Shown here piece after piece: positions 20,796-33,800 of a DNA stretch of 64,000 bases. A program made the translations under genes and the position numbers. The notes under the pieces are model-generated. The model searched no databases. It was given only the letters and a program-made list of their open reading frames with translations, and was not told the origin of the DNA. The stretch's first letter is position 1. Each line of letters begins with the position of its first letter. The stretch is from Klebsormidium nitens (lineage: Eukaryota; Streptophyta; Klebsormidiophyceae; Klebsormidiales; Klebsormidiaceae), in NCBI GenBank assembly GCA_000708835.1, contig DF236966.1:248001-312000 (forward strand). The letters run 5' to 3'.

Positions 20796-23594
20796 ATGGA
20801 GGTTGAGGTCAAGCTGCGCCTGCCTTCGGCTGAAGCCCATGCCAAGATTGCAAAGCTGCTCGAACCGAACCATGAAGTCACACACCTGCAGGAGAACGTG
20901 TTCTTTGACGGAGCTAATGAGGAGCTGTGAGTCAGCACTCCTTTCGTTGTGAGAGCAGGACCAGCTTGTTACTGCAGCCTGTTGCAAGCAAGTAGCTGGT
21001 CAATCAGGCCACTGAGTGGCTTGAAATACGCCTTGAAAGGGCGAAGTACAAAGTGGCAGACTTGTGAGGAAGGGCGCAAATATCATCTCCAGACTTTGAA
21101 AGTCAGACTCGTCACAAACTGCTTTCAAAGCTATACGTCGTGAAGCTGGCTAGTGACTAAGGGGGTCTTCGCTTTAGTTCCAGTTGGGTAGTCCTTGGCC
21201 CCGTCGCTTGAAGCAGGCGTGTGGGTCCTTTGGCTCTGGTTCCCGAAGCTTGTGCTTTGCCATTTTCTGTGTATATTTGATTGTATACTTCAATTGCTCA
21301 AAGCCTACATTGCTTGCAGGAGCGCAAATAGAGCTATCCTTCGCTTCCGGTTTTTCAACGGGGACGACAAGTGTATCATCACAGTCAAGAAGAAGACTAT
21401 TCTCACAGACGGAGTCGGCCGATCAGAAGAGGTCAGCCATCACTAAAAGCCTTCTGCTCTTAGTATTTGTTGTTGAATCCAGTCCTCTGTATTTGCTTAC
21501 AGTTGTCTGATTGCAGAGATCCACAAGAGCACAGTAGCCCTACAGTAGTCTGCGTCCTTACTGTTGAAAACTCGCTCGTACTTACAAAACTCCTGCTTTC
21601 TTACAAGTGCGGATAAAGCTGCTGTGCCAGCTGCTCCAGATTTGAGGTTTATGTGCACAAAGATCTCACAGATTTGCACGAGTCTTCAATACAAAGGATT
21701 GCGTTTGAAGATTGTAAGCAACAGTCCACTGAACTTCTCCTCATGCCTATTGTATAACTGGTAGACCCAAAATCAGGTCTGTCAACCAGACCATTCTTGA
21801 GTGCGATATTTTTGTGTATGCAGTTGGAGGAGGAGATTGAACCTGCACTAGCCAGGGCATGTGTTGTGGAGCCATCCAAGGTGTTGACTGCAGGATCCCC
21901 TTTGTTGAACCAAATGGTAAGGATATTCCTTTGGAGATGCCTCGTTGCTCCTTATGCGGTGAAATCTAGGAAAGAAACTACAGACGCAACAAGGAAAGCA
22001 TAGCAACAAGTTCGTACACCGACGTTTGAAGCTGAGCCCCAAGGTACTGTACTTCCTGTTGTGTGTCCCAGTGGGCTGCTCACGCCCCCCACACTGTTTT
22101 AGACAAGCAGTCCCACTCTGACAAGGTCTTATATACGTTTTCTGGTCGAAAACCCCGTCTATTCGCTTTGGCGTGCCCGCTTTGAAGGACTTACTTATCT
22201 AAGTCGGACGCTTCAGAGCAAAATGCGGGAAGCAGAAAGCGGTGTCAACGCGGTCACATCTGAGCAAGTAGTGTGTTGGTTTGACGGCTGGTGGACGTCT
22301 CCCCTTCGACATTTTCCTTGGAAGAGGAGGATCAAAATCTGAGAGAAGGATAAGGCCTGTTGATAAAGAACCCTGCTGGTGCAGGTTTCCGAGTACAAGT
22401 GTACCGGTTTCAAGTGTCTCGGGGGCTTCAAGAACGTGCGCCACGTGTACCACTGGAACGACCACAAGATCGAGCTAGACGAAACTCAGGTGCGCTCAAT
22501 GCTGCAAGAGAACGCGGCCTTTTCGAATACTGGAAAGTTTGACAAAGATCTTCGAATTACGAGCGACTGTTCCTCCTCAGCCTGGAGTTCGATGTTTCGT
22601 AGTGGATTATAGTATATGGTGTATGCGAGAAGAGAAGGGCACGCCTTTCCACCTGAAGCAAGATACGATCGAATCTCATTTTCTCAAAGTGGATCATCGT
22701 GTGTGGTCTGTGCATTTGAAGAAGGAAAGGGCGTGGGTGTCCATCTGTCGAACCTGATTTTGTCGAAGAAGCCCTGCTCCTTATCCACTCTCTCCGACTC
22801 CTGACTGTGATGAGGGGAGCGCTGGCCATCTGGCTCGACCGTCAGCCATTAAGACTAATCGTCAAAGAGATCTGACTACTTTGTAAACGTATGCAAGTCG
22901 AGGCTCCTTTGTAACTTGTTTCCAGCTTTAAGCGGGTTTGCAGGCAACCTTAGAGAGGTATCCATCTGCATACAATACTGATCAATGATCAAGGGTCGAC
23001 TGTGTGCATCCTCTTAGTCAGAGCATGTCATCTCCAAAAATGATGAGGGAGATCCAAAAGCCAAGCAAAAGAATCCTCGAAGCGTCTGCATCGTCCGAGT
23101 TGCTGGCTGCTTGCGAGCTTACCGTCGAAATTCTTTGACTGTTGCAGTATGACCATGGTACAGTGTACGAGCTGGAATGCGAATCAACTGAACCGGACAG
23201 GCTCAAGGCCTTGCTGTGAGTGCCCTCTTCGATACATTGAAGGTGCCAATGCTGAACTCTTACCCTGCAGTGCCTCGTTCTGTGCAAGAAGCAGCCGTTC
23301 CCGTTATGCATAGGTGGTATTCCATGATATTTTTGACAATCCACTTTCATTCACACAAGTCGTTCCCATTCTGGGCCTCAATTTTTCTCTGTGACCCGCT
23401 TTTTGATGTTAAGTGTTGAGAATTTTCGAAAAAATCTCGATGTTTGCGTCCTTACCTTTGCTCGCCTTTTGCCTGCTCTTGACGACTTTCGCTTCGTTCA
23501 TTCCAGAGAGGAGTTCCTCAGCGCACATGGAATTGCGTATGCTTACTCGACCAGCACAAAGTTTGCCAACTTCAAGAATCGTACTCTGATATGA
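20796..23594 (+). CDS. TTM3: Triphosphate tunnel metalloenzyme 3 (CYTH domain)
   Basis: Six exons close in one frame: 20796-20926, 21320-21431, 21824-21916, 22385-22489, 23148-23215 and 23507-23594, giving 198 residues against about 210 in Arabidopsis. The protein opens [10 protein letters not shown], which carries the ExExK signature of CYTH/TTM enzymes. Later tunnel-strand motifs are visible: [35 protein letters not shown] and YELECES. The family hydrolyses inorganic tripolyphosphate with a divalent metal. An in-frame ATG at 20781 would add five residues (MKGSV). The 20796 start is preferred because it matches the family N-terminus. It lies 259 bases after CDC26 and is probably translated from the same mRNA. 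Confidence 0.93.
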
Positions 23595-24413
23595 AGGGGA
23601 ACTTGATTTGGATTGCGTGCGATCTTGCTGGGTATTACCTAAGCAAAAGCAGCCAGAGCTGCTATCAACTACGTGATCATGCCTGAAACATTTTAGGTAG
23701 GCTTTTTCAATGCAAGAATACATCGAGCACACCGTTTGAGCACAGGACCGCTGGTTCCTTTGGGTCTATCAATGGAATGTCCTGATATTCGCTACCGTCT
23801 GTAGGGCTCAATCTGAAGGAACGAATCTGTTTCACTCGGTCGTATGGGTTGTCGCCCATGAAGTTGCAGATTGCACACCTTTAACTGAAGGTCCGCCCAG
23901 GGTCTAGGGCCTGCATGGACCTGCGTTGGGGCCCTTGGCGGCTCAAGTGCAAATCATACTCGTGTTCGGCGTTTGAAAAGATGCTCAATGATGAGGTCTC
24001 CCGGGTTCACAAGGCTTTTAAGCATAAGCATGTGTTGTTGGTATGTTACTGATATTGACTGGAGCGTGCAATCCCATTCGATGTCGTTTCAATGGTGTTG
24101 CATGCAAAATGCTAAAAAGTGGGGGGCCAATATGCCGCAACACTTGAATATGCATGGCGGTTGAGAAATGGCCCATTGCAAAGCATCAACTTCGTTTATT
24201 ATTCATTGTAGCAACAGGGTTCGATTCCTGTGATTTTTCACATGGGCGCGCATGTAGCTCAAGCGTACATATCAGATCAATACTACAACTAGAATGTCCT
24301 CCCCCTTGGAAGTTTTGCGATGAAGGATTTAGTACGGGGTTAAGGATGTCCCGATTTCGCAGTGGGGAATTTGCTGGGGGTAGTAGGGGGGTTAGTAGCT
24401 CAAGTTTCGATCT

Positions 24414-26195
24414 TGGTCAATGCGGTCAACCGGTAAGGGTTTCGGCCAATAGGAGCACGAATAAAAATGCCTTAAGTACCGTTTAATTTGGCATGCCATT
24501 TTCTTGCTGTTCTGTGTGCGCCCTGACTGCGCGCGAGCGTACGCGTTATTGAAAAAGGCGAAGCCATCGTATTGGTGTCGTGCAAGGCCGCCGTACGACG
24601 TCTGAAAGTATATGGCGACCGTCTGCCTGGCACCTTCCCTTGCAAGTCCGCCCTTTCACCCTTATAAGTTTGGCGAATCTGTGCGCGAGGGGAATGTGGG
24701 GAACACGCAATTCCCGGAGGTGCACATAGGGCGTTTAAAAGTTGGTGTACGGCATCGGCAACCTTAACCATCCGATGGGACGCCTGATATATCGGCTTTG
24801 CAGCTGGCACTAGATTCTGGTACAGCGGGTTTCGGACCGTCTTGTCGTATTGGGCGCTCAAAGCAGGTCGGCCGCCTGTCGCAGGTCATGCGATTGGGAT
24901 TCGCACGTGTGTCAAAAAGTCGCAGGCCGTCGATCGGTTTCTTTTCAATTATCAGCGGGAACGGCAGTCCCCTGGGTAAGCTCCGGTTGAGTCAGTGTCA
25001 AGAATTGAGGTGGGTCTGTCCCACGTGGCTGGCGGCACAAAGCGCATCAAAGCCACCCGACCGTAAGATATTAATACTGTTTTAGACTTCTATATCGAAC
25101 GGCTGAGATCAATGTATGGCATGCCGAGTGCAGTACCGCGTGCTGCCAATCTAGTTGGAACATGTCATGTTAATGAAAATGGCCTCCCTAACCGGGAGGC
25201 ATTTTCGGGATTTATAGTCTGGGTTTATCTGTCTGAGTTGGTGTGGTATAGTGGTGGCATTTTCCCGGATTTTTTCCTACCATTCGTAACGCCAGTCTTN
25301 NNNNNNNNNNNNNNNNNNNNNNNNNNNNNNNNNNNNNNNNNNNNNNNNNNNNNNNNNNNNNNNNNNNNNNNNNNNNNNNNNNNNNNNNNNNNNNNNNNNN
25401 NNNNNNNNNNNNNNNNNNNNNNNNNNNNNNNNNNNNNNNNNNNNNNNNNNNNNNNNNNNNNNNNNNNNNNNNNNNNNNNNNNNNNNNNNNNNNNNNNNNN
25501 NNNNNNNNNNNNNNNNNNNNNNNNNNNNNNNNNNNNNNNNNNNNNNNNNNNNNNNNNNNNNNNNNNNNNNNNNNNNNNNNNNNNNNNNNNNNNNNNNNNN
25601 NNNNNNNNNNNNNNNNNNNNNNNNNNNNNNNNNNNNNNNNNNNNNNNNNNNNNNNNNNNNNNNNNNNNNNNNNNNNNNNNNNNNNNNNNNNNNNNNNNNN
25701 NNNNNNNNNNNNNNNNNNNNNNNNNNNNNNNNNNNNNNNNNNNNNNNNNNNNNNNNNNNNNNNNNNNNNNNNNNNNNNNNNNNNNNNNNNNNNNNNNNNN
25801 NNNNNNNNNNNNNNNNNNNNNNNNNNNNNNNNNNNNNNNNNNNNNNNNNNNNNNNNNNNNNNNNNNNNNNNNNNNNNNNNNNNNNNNNNCTTTCCTCCGG
25901 GTAGTCTGGGTTTATGTGTCTGAGTTGTGGCCTCGTGGGTGCGGCAGGGTTTGGGGGTTAGAGTGGTTCAGAGTAGGTTAGAGTGCGTTATAGTAGGTTT
26001 GAGGATACATGCATAGTAGGTATTAGGGTTTCCCCGGACAATCATTGTTGCCAGTGGACGGTTTGGATCAAGTGGAAGATGAAGCGACGGTGCGCGGTCT
26101 TCGAGGTCAATGCTCGATGGTGCCACGTTGGCAGGCGGTAAGGGTTTAGCCAATAGGATCACGAATAAAATAGCTTTACCGCGAAATTGACATGC
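24414..26195. repeat. Direct repeat pair of about 80 bp flanking the second gap
   Basis: Bases about 24414-24495 and 26104-26195 share GGTAAGGGTTT, GCCAATAGGA and CACGAATAAAA in the same order and end near a shared CATGCC. The copies start about 1.7 kb apart. A second pair (25214-25240 and 25901-25927, TAGTCTGGGTTTATSTGTCT) lies closer in on either side of the N run. They could be element ends or nested tandem units. Confidence 0.6.
25300..25889. other. Assembly gap (590 N)
   Basis: A run of 590 N within repeat-rich DNA. Similar sequence (TAGTCTGGGTTTAT) lies on both sides, so a repeat probably broke the assembly. Confidence 0.98.
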
Positions 26196-26838
26196 CAATA
26201 CAGGGAGGCAATATTAGGAGGCAATTATCAAGTGCGTCAGCTAGGGTTTCGAGGCCAAATGGAGGTGATACCATACGTCCACCTGGCAGCGACTCCGAGC
26301 ATATTAGGTACAGACCGACGGGTAAATCTTTTTCCGTCAAACTTGCCATCGTGTTTCCATAGACCGTACGATCGGTAATGGGAAGGCATCCGACGGCAGA
26401 ACTTTGGTGATTGTGCCTCAAAATCGAATTAATCGATCGAATTAAAATTAATAAGTTTGACGCCGTCGCATTGAAAGAGCTTATGTACCCAGATCTACCG
26501 ATGGACGGCTGACGTTCACACTTGCTCGTGACGAGGGATCATCCAGGATCATCCTCGAACTTGTCAACCTCGAACCAATGTCATACAATGTCAAGGCGCT
26601 TCGTTTTCTCCCCGCTTTCACAACAAGTATTGCATTGTTTCTCTATCCTTACATAGGTAGCTTGTCTTGCAAAGCGTAAAAGCACCGGCTGGATGCTGAG
26701 CCTTCTTCAAAAAGAGTAGGGAGGGGTCGTCAGAACGTCTGCGTCTGCGACAGGTTTACTCTAGACTCTAGACCCCAGTTTCCAAAGTAATTGGGAGGCA
26801 AGTCCCATCCAAGCAGGCTCGAAGTGGCTGAACGCACA

Positions 26839-29696
26839 ATGGTGGTCATTGAGCTGCGCATGCAGAATCACAGCATCCCTTGGGAACATGTGCTCCCTGA
26901 TGTGGACCCCAGGAGCCTCACCGCTGGACGTGCAAAGGCCTTGCTGCAGCAAAAGCTGTGCATCTCTTCTAGGGGTATGGAGCTCCTGCTGGGGGGTTGG
27001 CAGCCGGTTCAGGAAGACCAACGCGTCCAAGATTGTTATGCAAGCTATTATCAAGCTGTCGAACTGGATAATGGGAGGGACCGCACCACATATAGTTCCT
27101 TCCCGCATGACTCTGCTGAGGTTGCGTTCGATGTGGACACAGGGCGCCTGTTCTATCATGCGCACAAAAGGCCTGCAGAAAAGAAGCTGAAGGATGAAGA
27201 GGAGCTTGCTGCCGTGTATGTCCTGGATAAGCTGGTGCTTCATGTGAAGGTAGGTTGAGATGTGCAGACCCTTCGAAAAGCACCAGTTGAGCATATTCTG
27301 ACAATGCTAGCAAGAGGTTTGAGCCAGCGGTCACATCATATTTTCAACCATTCATGTAGCCACTGTGCTTGTCACAGGACGCCAGGATAAGGTTTGATTT
27401 TATGCTGCATACGCCAAGAGTTTTGTACTGAACCAAGTCACCATCATTAAATGCGTCTGTACAAGAGCAAGCTCGATGAAGGCTTTTCTTGAGCATTCTG
27501 TCAGACTAAGCAGTCACATCATGCAGACTTGGCAGATATTTGAGGCATTTTGGAGCAGCAGACCTCGTTTATTTGGTGCTACAAACAGAAAAGTTGACTG
27601 TGGAAGGCCACTTTGGTGTTCTTGGTCTCTTTGAGAATAACAGGAATATTCTTCGTCATCTATTTGCAATTTCTGGAAGTGCTCAAAGATTCAGGTGAGA
27701 AAATGCATCAGAAGGCAACTACGTATTAGAGTGGATGCTGTGAACCTCAGACTAGAGCCTGCCCGATAGGACCTTCATTTTATCTCTCAAAAACCTTCTG
27801 ACTATTCGTGCATAGCTACTTTACGTCTTGATTGCAATGCCAGAATGTGAGATCTAGCTTTGTGACATCCAGATGCCACAACATTGTTAGATGGAGGCCT
27901 CAACTTTGCTCTCCTGTAAAAACTCTCCTGCTCAGGAGGCTGATGCCATCAGTGAAAGCAGGAACTCCGGTCTATACTACGTGCTTGTCAGAAAGTTTAT
28001 TGGTCAGACGTTGCTATGAGTTGAGCGAAGGTGTCTCAGTCTAGAAAGGGAAGCCTTTTTCAGACTGTGCTATTCATTTGGGAAGAGTCGCTATGGTCTC
28101 AATCTGCACAGACTGTTTACGTGGGGAAAGTGTACCTCAAAACATCTTGGTACAAGGGCAAAGCCTTGGGATGAGAGCTCTTAAGAAGCATGTTGACCCT
28201 CAATGTGACTAGTATAACACAACCCGGAAGGCAGAGGTGATAACTATGACATTGTGGCTCCAAGGGTAGCACAGAGCCTTCTACAAGTTTCATTAAACTG
28301 TTCAGGGGTGCAGTTGCGATTGCAAGTCATGACCTTATAGCATAGATTCATCACAAGATTCCCTGAAACTTTCGTATTCAAATCTCTCTCAAAACTTTGA
28401 GGCTACTTTGAGGATGCACTGAGTATCTGACTCTAAGTTCCCTCCTCTTGCAGACAACCCAGGCACGTCTCCCTTCTCAAAACCTGCCCTGGGGAAGAAC
28501 CAGAGGAACAGTTATCGCCTTCGTCCTCGGCCCCACTCGTGACGTCACGCGCGTTGTAACCTTGACTACAATCAACAAAAGCACGACCCTCGAGGCGCTC
28601 CAGTCGTTGATCTTTCAAGAGACGGGAATTGAGTCAAAAGAGCAGCATCTGCGGGTCATTGGTGGCACAAGTTACATCCTCGAAACTAAAGACTCTGATC
28701 GGAAGTACTGCTGGCAGCAGGGAATCAAGTCGGGCTCGTTTCTTACGGTCGAGAAGAGATGGGACGGACAAATCCAGATTTTTTGCAAGGGGCTCACCGG
28801 AAGGACGATCACTTTGAACTGTTACGGCAATGACTTGGTGGAGGACGTGAAGAGACAGATTGAACAACTGGAAGGCATCACGTCGTCAGCGCAGCGCCTC
28901 ATTCATGCGGGACAGCAGCTGCAGGATGGACTCACTCTGACAGACTGCAAAGTTCAACGGGAGGCCACTCTTCACCTTGTGCTGAGACTGGGGGGCGGCA
29001 TGTTCCACGCCTCGAGTAAGTCATCCTACCTAATCGAGGTCTTCGTTTGACGGTTGAGTCAGTGGTGCCAAGCAATCAGCAATCAGCACAATTCTTCGAT
29101 TTGCTTTGCATCTATCCAGCCCTGACTGTCGGCATCTGGCCGAGAGCTATGTCTTTTCATTGCAGCCATGGTATGGCCTAGAACAGGAGTGAACGGCGAG
29201 AGGGACGCCGCAAGTAACCGAGGAAACATGATATCGTTCTCGAAGAATCTACTGGAGCTCCGTGATTTCCGCCAGAGCTGAAAGAGCCGCTGTGGTTCTT
29301 GCCGGACGGTCGGTTTCTACCTCCTGCAGTGGGGTGCGTCGATTTGGACCAGCGGAAGATAAAGCTTTTTCAACACTTTCGATATTTATTCATACTCGTA
29401 AAAGCCATTCGCAAGATATGCTCTTGGAACCTATTGCAGGCGGCAGGATGGACTTCGAGCAGCTGCGCGCTCTGACGACGAACCTCAAGGTCAAGATGGT
29501 CCGCAAGGGTGTCTGCATCAACGAACGGACGGTCCGCATCGACGGCACAACGGAGGCCCGTCGGTTGAGCGAGGCGCTTGCGGGGCCGCACAGTGCCACG
29601 GACAAAGAGGTGCAAGAACTGGAGGCAAAGAAACGGGGCCTGGAGGAAGCGATCGCCGCGCTGAAACAGAACAGGGGGGCAACAGCAGCGGCATAA
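26839..29696 (+). CDS. Multi-domain ubiquitin-like protein
   Basis: Three exons join in frame: 26839-27249, 28454-29015 and 29440-29696, 409 residues. Exon 1 (137 residues, from MVVIELRMQNHS) is not recognised. Exon 2 begins with a probable diverged beta-grasp domain (about residues 155-245). A clear ubiquitin domain follows (IQIFCKGLTGRTITL through QRLIHAGQQLQDG to LHLVLRLGGGM). The ubiquitin C-terminus is LGGGM rather than LRGG followed by a free end, so it is probably not processed into free ubiquitin. Exon 3 carries MDFEQLRAL, a conserved-looking segment and a coiled coil (KEVQELEAKKRGLEEAIAAL). It could be an adaptor that presents a fixed ubiquitin fold. The 1.2-kb intron 1 may hide a further exon. 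Function is unknown. Confidence 0.8.
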
Positions 29697-30826
29697 CCAG
29701 GAGTCGCCTTCTTGATTGTTTGCTTTTGACCCGGCCCCGTTCTTGCTTTTTCGCAAAACATGCTTGTTTGAACGAAGTTCAAGTTTCTCACAGAGGCAGT
29801 GATTCGATAAACTGACGTGCTTTAGGCCTGCATATCTAGTTGTAATTCAGGACATGCAGATCGGACACGTACATTAGCAGAGCTCTTGTGTTCGGTTTGC
29901 ATGGGGACCATGTCGTTGGCAGATGTAGCTGGCAGATTGGTGATCCCTTGAGAAGGAACCTAAGGCGAAGTAGCAGACTTCTTCAAGCAACCTACATAAA
30001 AAGAAAAGCCCCCAAAACCTTTATCAGGTCAAGATCAAGCTACACTGTCGGAAGGTTGCATCTATGTAGTATCTTGCCGCCAGAAGTCATAACCAAGGTT
30101 GTGTATCTTACGACCGGACTATAGGATAGCTAGCTTACTAAGCCTCGTTCATATAGATAGAGAGCCATTGAAACCATATATACTGGACACTTAGTAATAG
30201 ACCTTTGAAGTTCGCACTGAAAGATGCACCGCCGCACTGTACTCTCCACCGGTACGTGCCATACGGGAGCGTACTCGCTAAAGCGCAGCTCGAGTCTGTG
30301 TTTTGATGAGATCAGATAGATCGTATTACTCAGGGATAGATCGACGTACAAGCCATGAACGAACCGCGCGTTGTCCGATCTGGCACATGCATGCACCCCA
30401 TACGCGCGCCACAGAACATTACTACCACGGCCCCTACATACTGATATACGGAGAAAGAGACGATCTCAGTATATTCCAGATATACCTGTGTGACATCATG
30501 TGCAAGACTCTACATCAAGTTGTGTGCATAACATGGCGCTAAAGCTCGCTTGATAATTAGAGGTGGACTGCTCCGGATCGAATAAAACACGGTTCAGGAG
30601 TGTTCAATTGTAATTAGTCGAAACAACAATCCGTATGTACAGGATATCAACTCGGACTACATGCGTATTCTTGCACACGAGAACGATGGCACCAAATCCA
30701 ACGCTATGGAATGGCCTCTACCTGCGCTTCGACTAACTCTACAAAACTTACATGACAACTGTATGCCACTTGCCTCCAGATCCGCGTGCTCTGATTTGAA
30801 CGTAAAGGTATTGTCTATATCCTAAC
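29697..30826. other. Intergenic region between convergent genes
   Basis: Holds the 3' ends of the ubiquitin-like gene and of the Rieske oxygenase gene. No supported reading frame or RNA gene was seen. Confidence 0.6.
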
Positions 30827-33800
30827 TCACTTCACAAGTGCATGAATGTAATCCTCAACGTAGAACTTCTGAATGACGCCTTTCAGACCGAATGCTGACA
30901 CAGCCATGACCAGAGCCCCTAAGAGAGCATATGGACCGTAAGCTTGCGCCTTGACGACCCCGCCGCTTGCCAGCGCGGAAACTAACGCTACTATGCTTAC
31001 GGACCCAAAAGCGAGGCCCTTTTGCAGCGCTTCGAGACGACGCACGGCCTTGCTACAGGACGAGCAATGCTTTGTGTGCGACTCGTACCTGCAAAGCACG
31101 AGAGGGGCTTATTAGAGCGGCGCGGCGCTGAGAGCTTACAACACACAACCGTCGAGCATAAATGAATTCTGACGTTTCCCTACTGCAGCACCTTTTGCAT
31201 GCTTCAGACGGACTTTTACAACAAAAGATAGCACTACAGATACGATCCATCGTTTTCTGATACCGTCAGATAGTACTGATTATGAAGGCGCCCAAAGTGT
31301 AAATGATTGTGACACGGGCAGCGCCAATCACATATTTGGGCCAAGTTACGCAGCTAAGCGGTGCGTGTGATGGCAGGGTCTCGTATGATGGCAGGGTTTC
31401 GCAATTTCATAGCGCGTGGGGGGAACCAACCAAACCTCAAGCTGCGAACGACCTGGGACTGCGTGCAGGATCGTAACAGCAGAGGACTCACATTGTCGCC
31501 CTAAAGGACTGACGTTAATAAAGAACAAACCCCTTAGAACCCAGTGTTCGATGAAAGGTGACGTACCCACTGAAAGACTGTGTGGACAACGTCAGCAAGT
31601 GGGTCGGGTAATCACTAATTTGTCCATGACTCAAAGGTAACCTGGTCAGGGGTTATCACTAACCTGTCCATGAGTTCCATGCGGCCGGGCTGCGCGGCCG
31701 TGGGGGCGGGCTCGGGTTGCGGCCCAAAGTCGGGCTGGCCGCCCCCGTGCTTCGTGAGCCACCGCCGAAACGCCACGATGTACCGGTCTGATTCAAAAAA
31801 GACGCGTTTTCAGTTGTTGTCTTGAGCCGGGGGTAAAAGTAACACGTAATCAGCTTAAGGTGCTCTTGAATCTGATGTGCACGCTAAAAAGCTAAAGTCA
31901 ACTGAAAAGGGGCGGAAACATAACCGTGTAGGCTTCAAAATCTTCAAGATGTGTTGTGAGAAAGATGCGGTTAACAGAGGGTTTACACACGGAATGCGGC
32001 CTTTTCACCGTTTGACTTTGGGCTTTTCGCTTGCAGGCGCTCGAGACGTTGGCAAGTGGGAGAAAGCAGATTTGTACCAAATGCGGCTCTTGTGCTTGAT
32101 AACAAAGCCCGTCTATGAATCCCCATCGCATACTTTTCAGTGTTTCACAACTGGTCGAAGCAAGTCGCCGCTATTCAAACCAACATGGCCTCTGATTCAA
32201 GAGAGCAACCAAACGCCAACAGTTTCGCCGTGATCGCGCCTTTCAACGCCGACTTCGTTTCTGTTCTGGGAGCGTTAGGGAACGCCCAAGTATTATTCGT
32301 TTTCGAGAGCTATGTTTCCCGCGCTCACCGGCTGCAGTCGGCATGAAGTACGCCCGGCTCCAGTTGTCGGTCCCGCCACCCTCGCGCTGCAGCCGCTTCT
32401 CCTGCACCGCCCACGAGAGACACGTCAGTCTCTTCCTTCTAACAACGCGGCAATCGAAAGACTATTTGACAGCCACCAGCCGCTGGTAGATACTTGTGTC
32501 ACAGACAAGCCCGAATTACTGCACAGTGATATTGACATCACAACCCACGGGTGCCAGCCGCACGTCCCAGCAGCCGCAATCAAGTGGTAGCACGCCGCGA
32601 TGGCGCGAGTGAAGAGTTGAGTACCCACAAGCGCCGAGAGGGTCAGGCTCCGCATTCAAGAACACAAAGATTTCCAGACTTGCGTTCCGGTTGAAAAACA
32701 TCGAAGCCTAGAGGTCAAACAGTTGGATTGCCAGCTTGACTCCGATCGGAAACACTGCGGAAGGCGGAAACTCTCAGAAGAGGAAGCGTTGACCAGGAAG
32801 TCATCATTTGAACCATTTGACGACCTCGAATGATAGTTCTCGGAACTCTGGAAGGTAACAAGAATAAATCTCACCGCCAGGTGGAGGATCATGAGGTCCG
32901 AGTCGAGGATGGAGTGCTGCCGGATGTGGAGCAGCCAGCGCGGAATCAGCGCGAAGAGCCACGTGACGAAGTTTTGGGGGAAGGCGTAGAAGAGCCGCGA
33001 GCGCCCGGGGGAGACGGGCGTCAGCCAGAAACACAGCCGAATCTTCTTGCCGGAACCACCCTTGGCGGCATCCTGCGGACCAAGCAAAAGCGGGGCTATA
33101 GAAAATGGGTATAAAGCAGAAGCACAGACGATTTGTCTTGCCGGAACCACCCCTCGGCGGCATCCTGCGCATCCAAGCGAGACTGGGGCTCAGAACACGT
33201 TAGACTCCTTGAATTGGTAAGGGCCGAGTGAGCCGTGAGAATCATCAATCTGAACTGCTAACCTGGTTCAAACAGACAGGAAGCCGCGGTCAATCCGGTC
33301 GACAAGCGTTGAGACTTAAACGTTGATAATGCGCGACTGAAGCAGACTTGCCAGCTTTGGTCCAACGTGCCAGTGGCTGTTGAGAAGTGGAGAAACGGAA
33401 GCACTACCAGCTGGACGGCCAGTGGTTCATCGGGAGTGGGTGAGGTCCGCGTTCAATTGACAGTCGCTTTGGGACCGAGAGGCTTGTTTTGGGAAAGAGA
33501 CGAAGCAGAAGCAGAGCAGAAGCAAAACCGAGCGTCCAATCGCTTCGGCTCCTTTCAGAGCCTCAGTTCTAATCGAGTGACTAATCAAGGGCATGGAGAC
33601 GTTGGAAGGAAACGCTCGCGTCTTCTTCTTTGAACATTTTCATCCTAACAAACGGGAGCAGCACATCTGCACGAAGTTCGACAGAGAAGCATCATTATCC
33701 AGTACGATAGAGTACGATAGACAAGTTTCATACCTTCTCCTTGGGAGGAATGTTGATGTCCTGCGTAAAAAGCACCGGCGCGCTGAAGTCTGCCTTTCCT

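Larger units (their letters stand above)
23595..26838. other. Gene-poor region with repeats and an assembly gap
   Basis: No reading frame here looks like a real exon. The stretch from about 24.2 to 26.4 kb holds paired direct repeats around the gap and a degenerate GGTTAGAGT/GTAGGTTT run at about 25945-26035. Composition differs from the neighbouring genes. A decayed mobile element is possible, but no transposase or polymerase motif was seen. Confidence 0.5.

Noticed and set aside
24205-24240. A perfect T-arm-like hairpin, ACAGGGTTCGATTCCTGTG
   Set aside because: No D arm, anticodon arm or matching acceptor stem could be placed upstream, so it is at most a chance hairpin or a tRNA fragment.
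24472-24861. 129-codon minus-strand frame next to the second gap
   Set aside because: Composition is not protein-like, there is no recognisable domain and the region is repeat-rich.
23595-26838. Retrotransposon with long terminal repeats
   Set aside because: Direct repeats exist, but no reverse transcriptase, integrase, primer site or polypurine tract was seen, and part is hidden by N.
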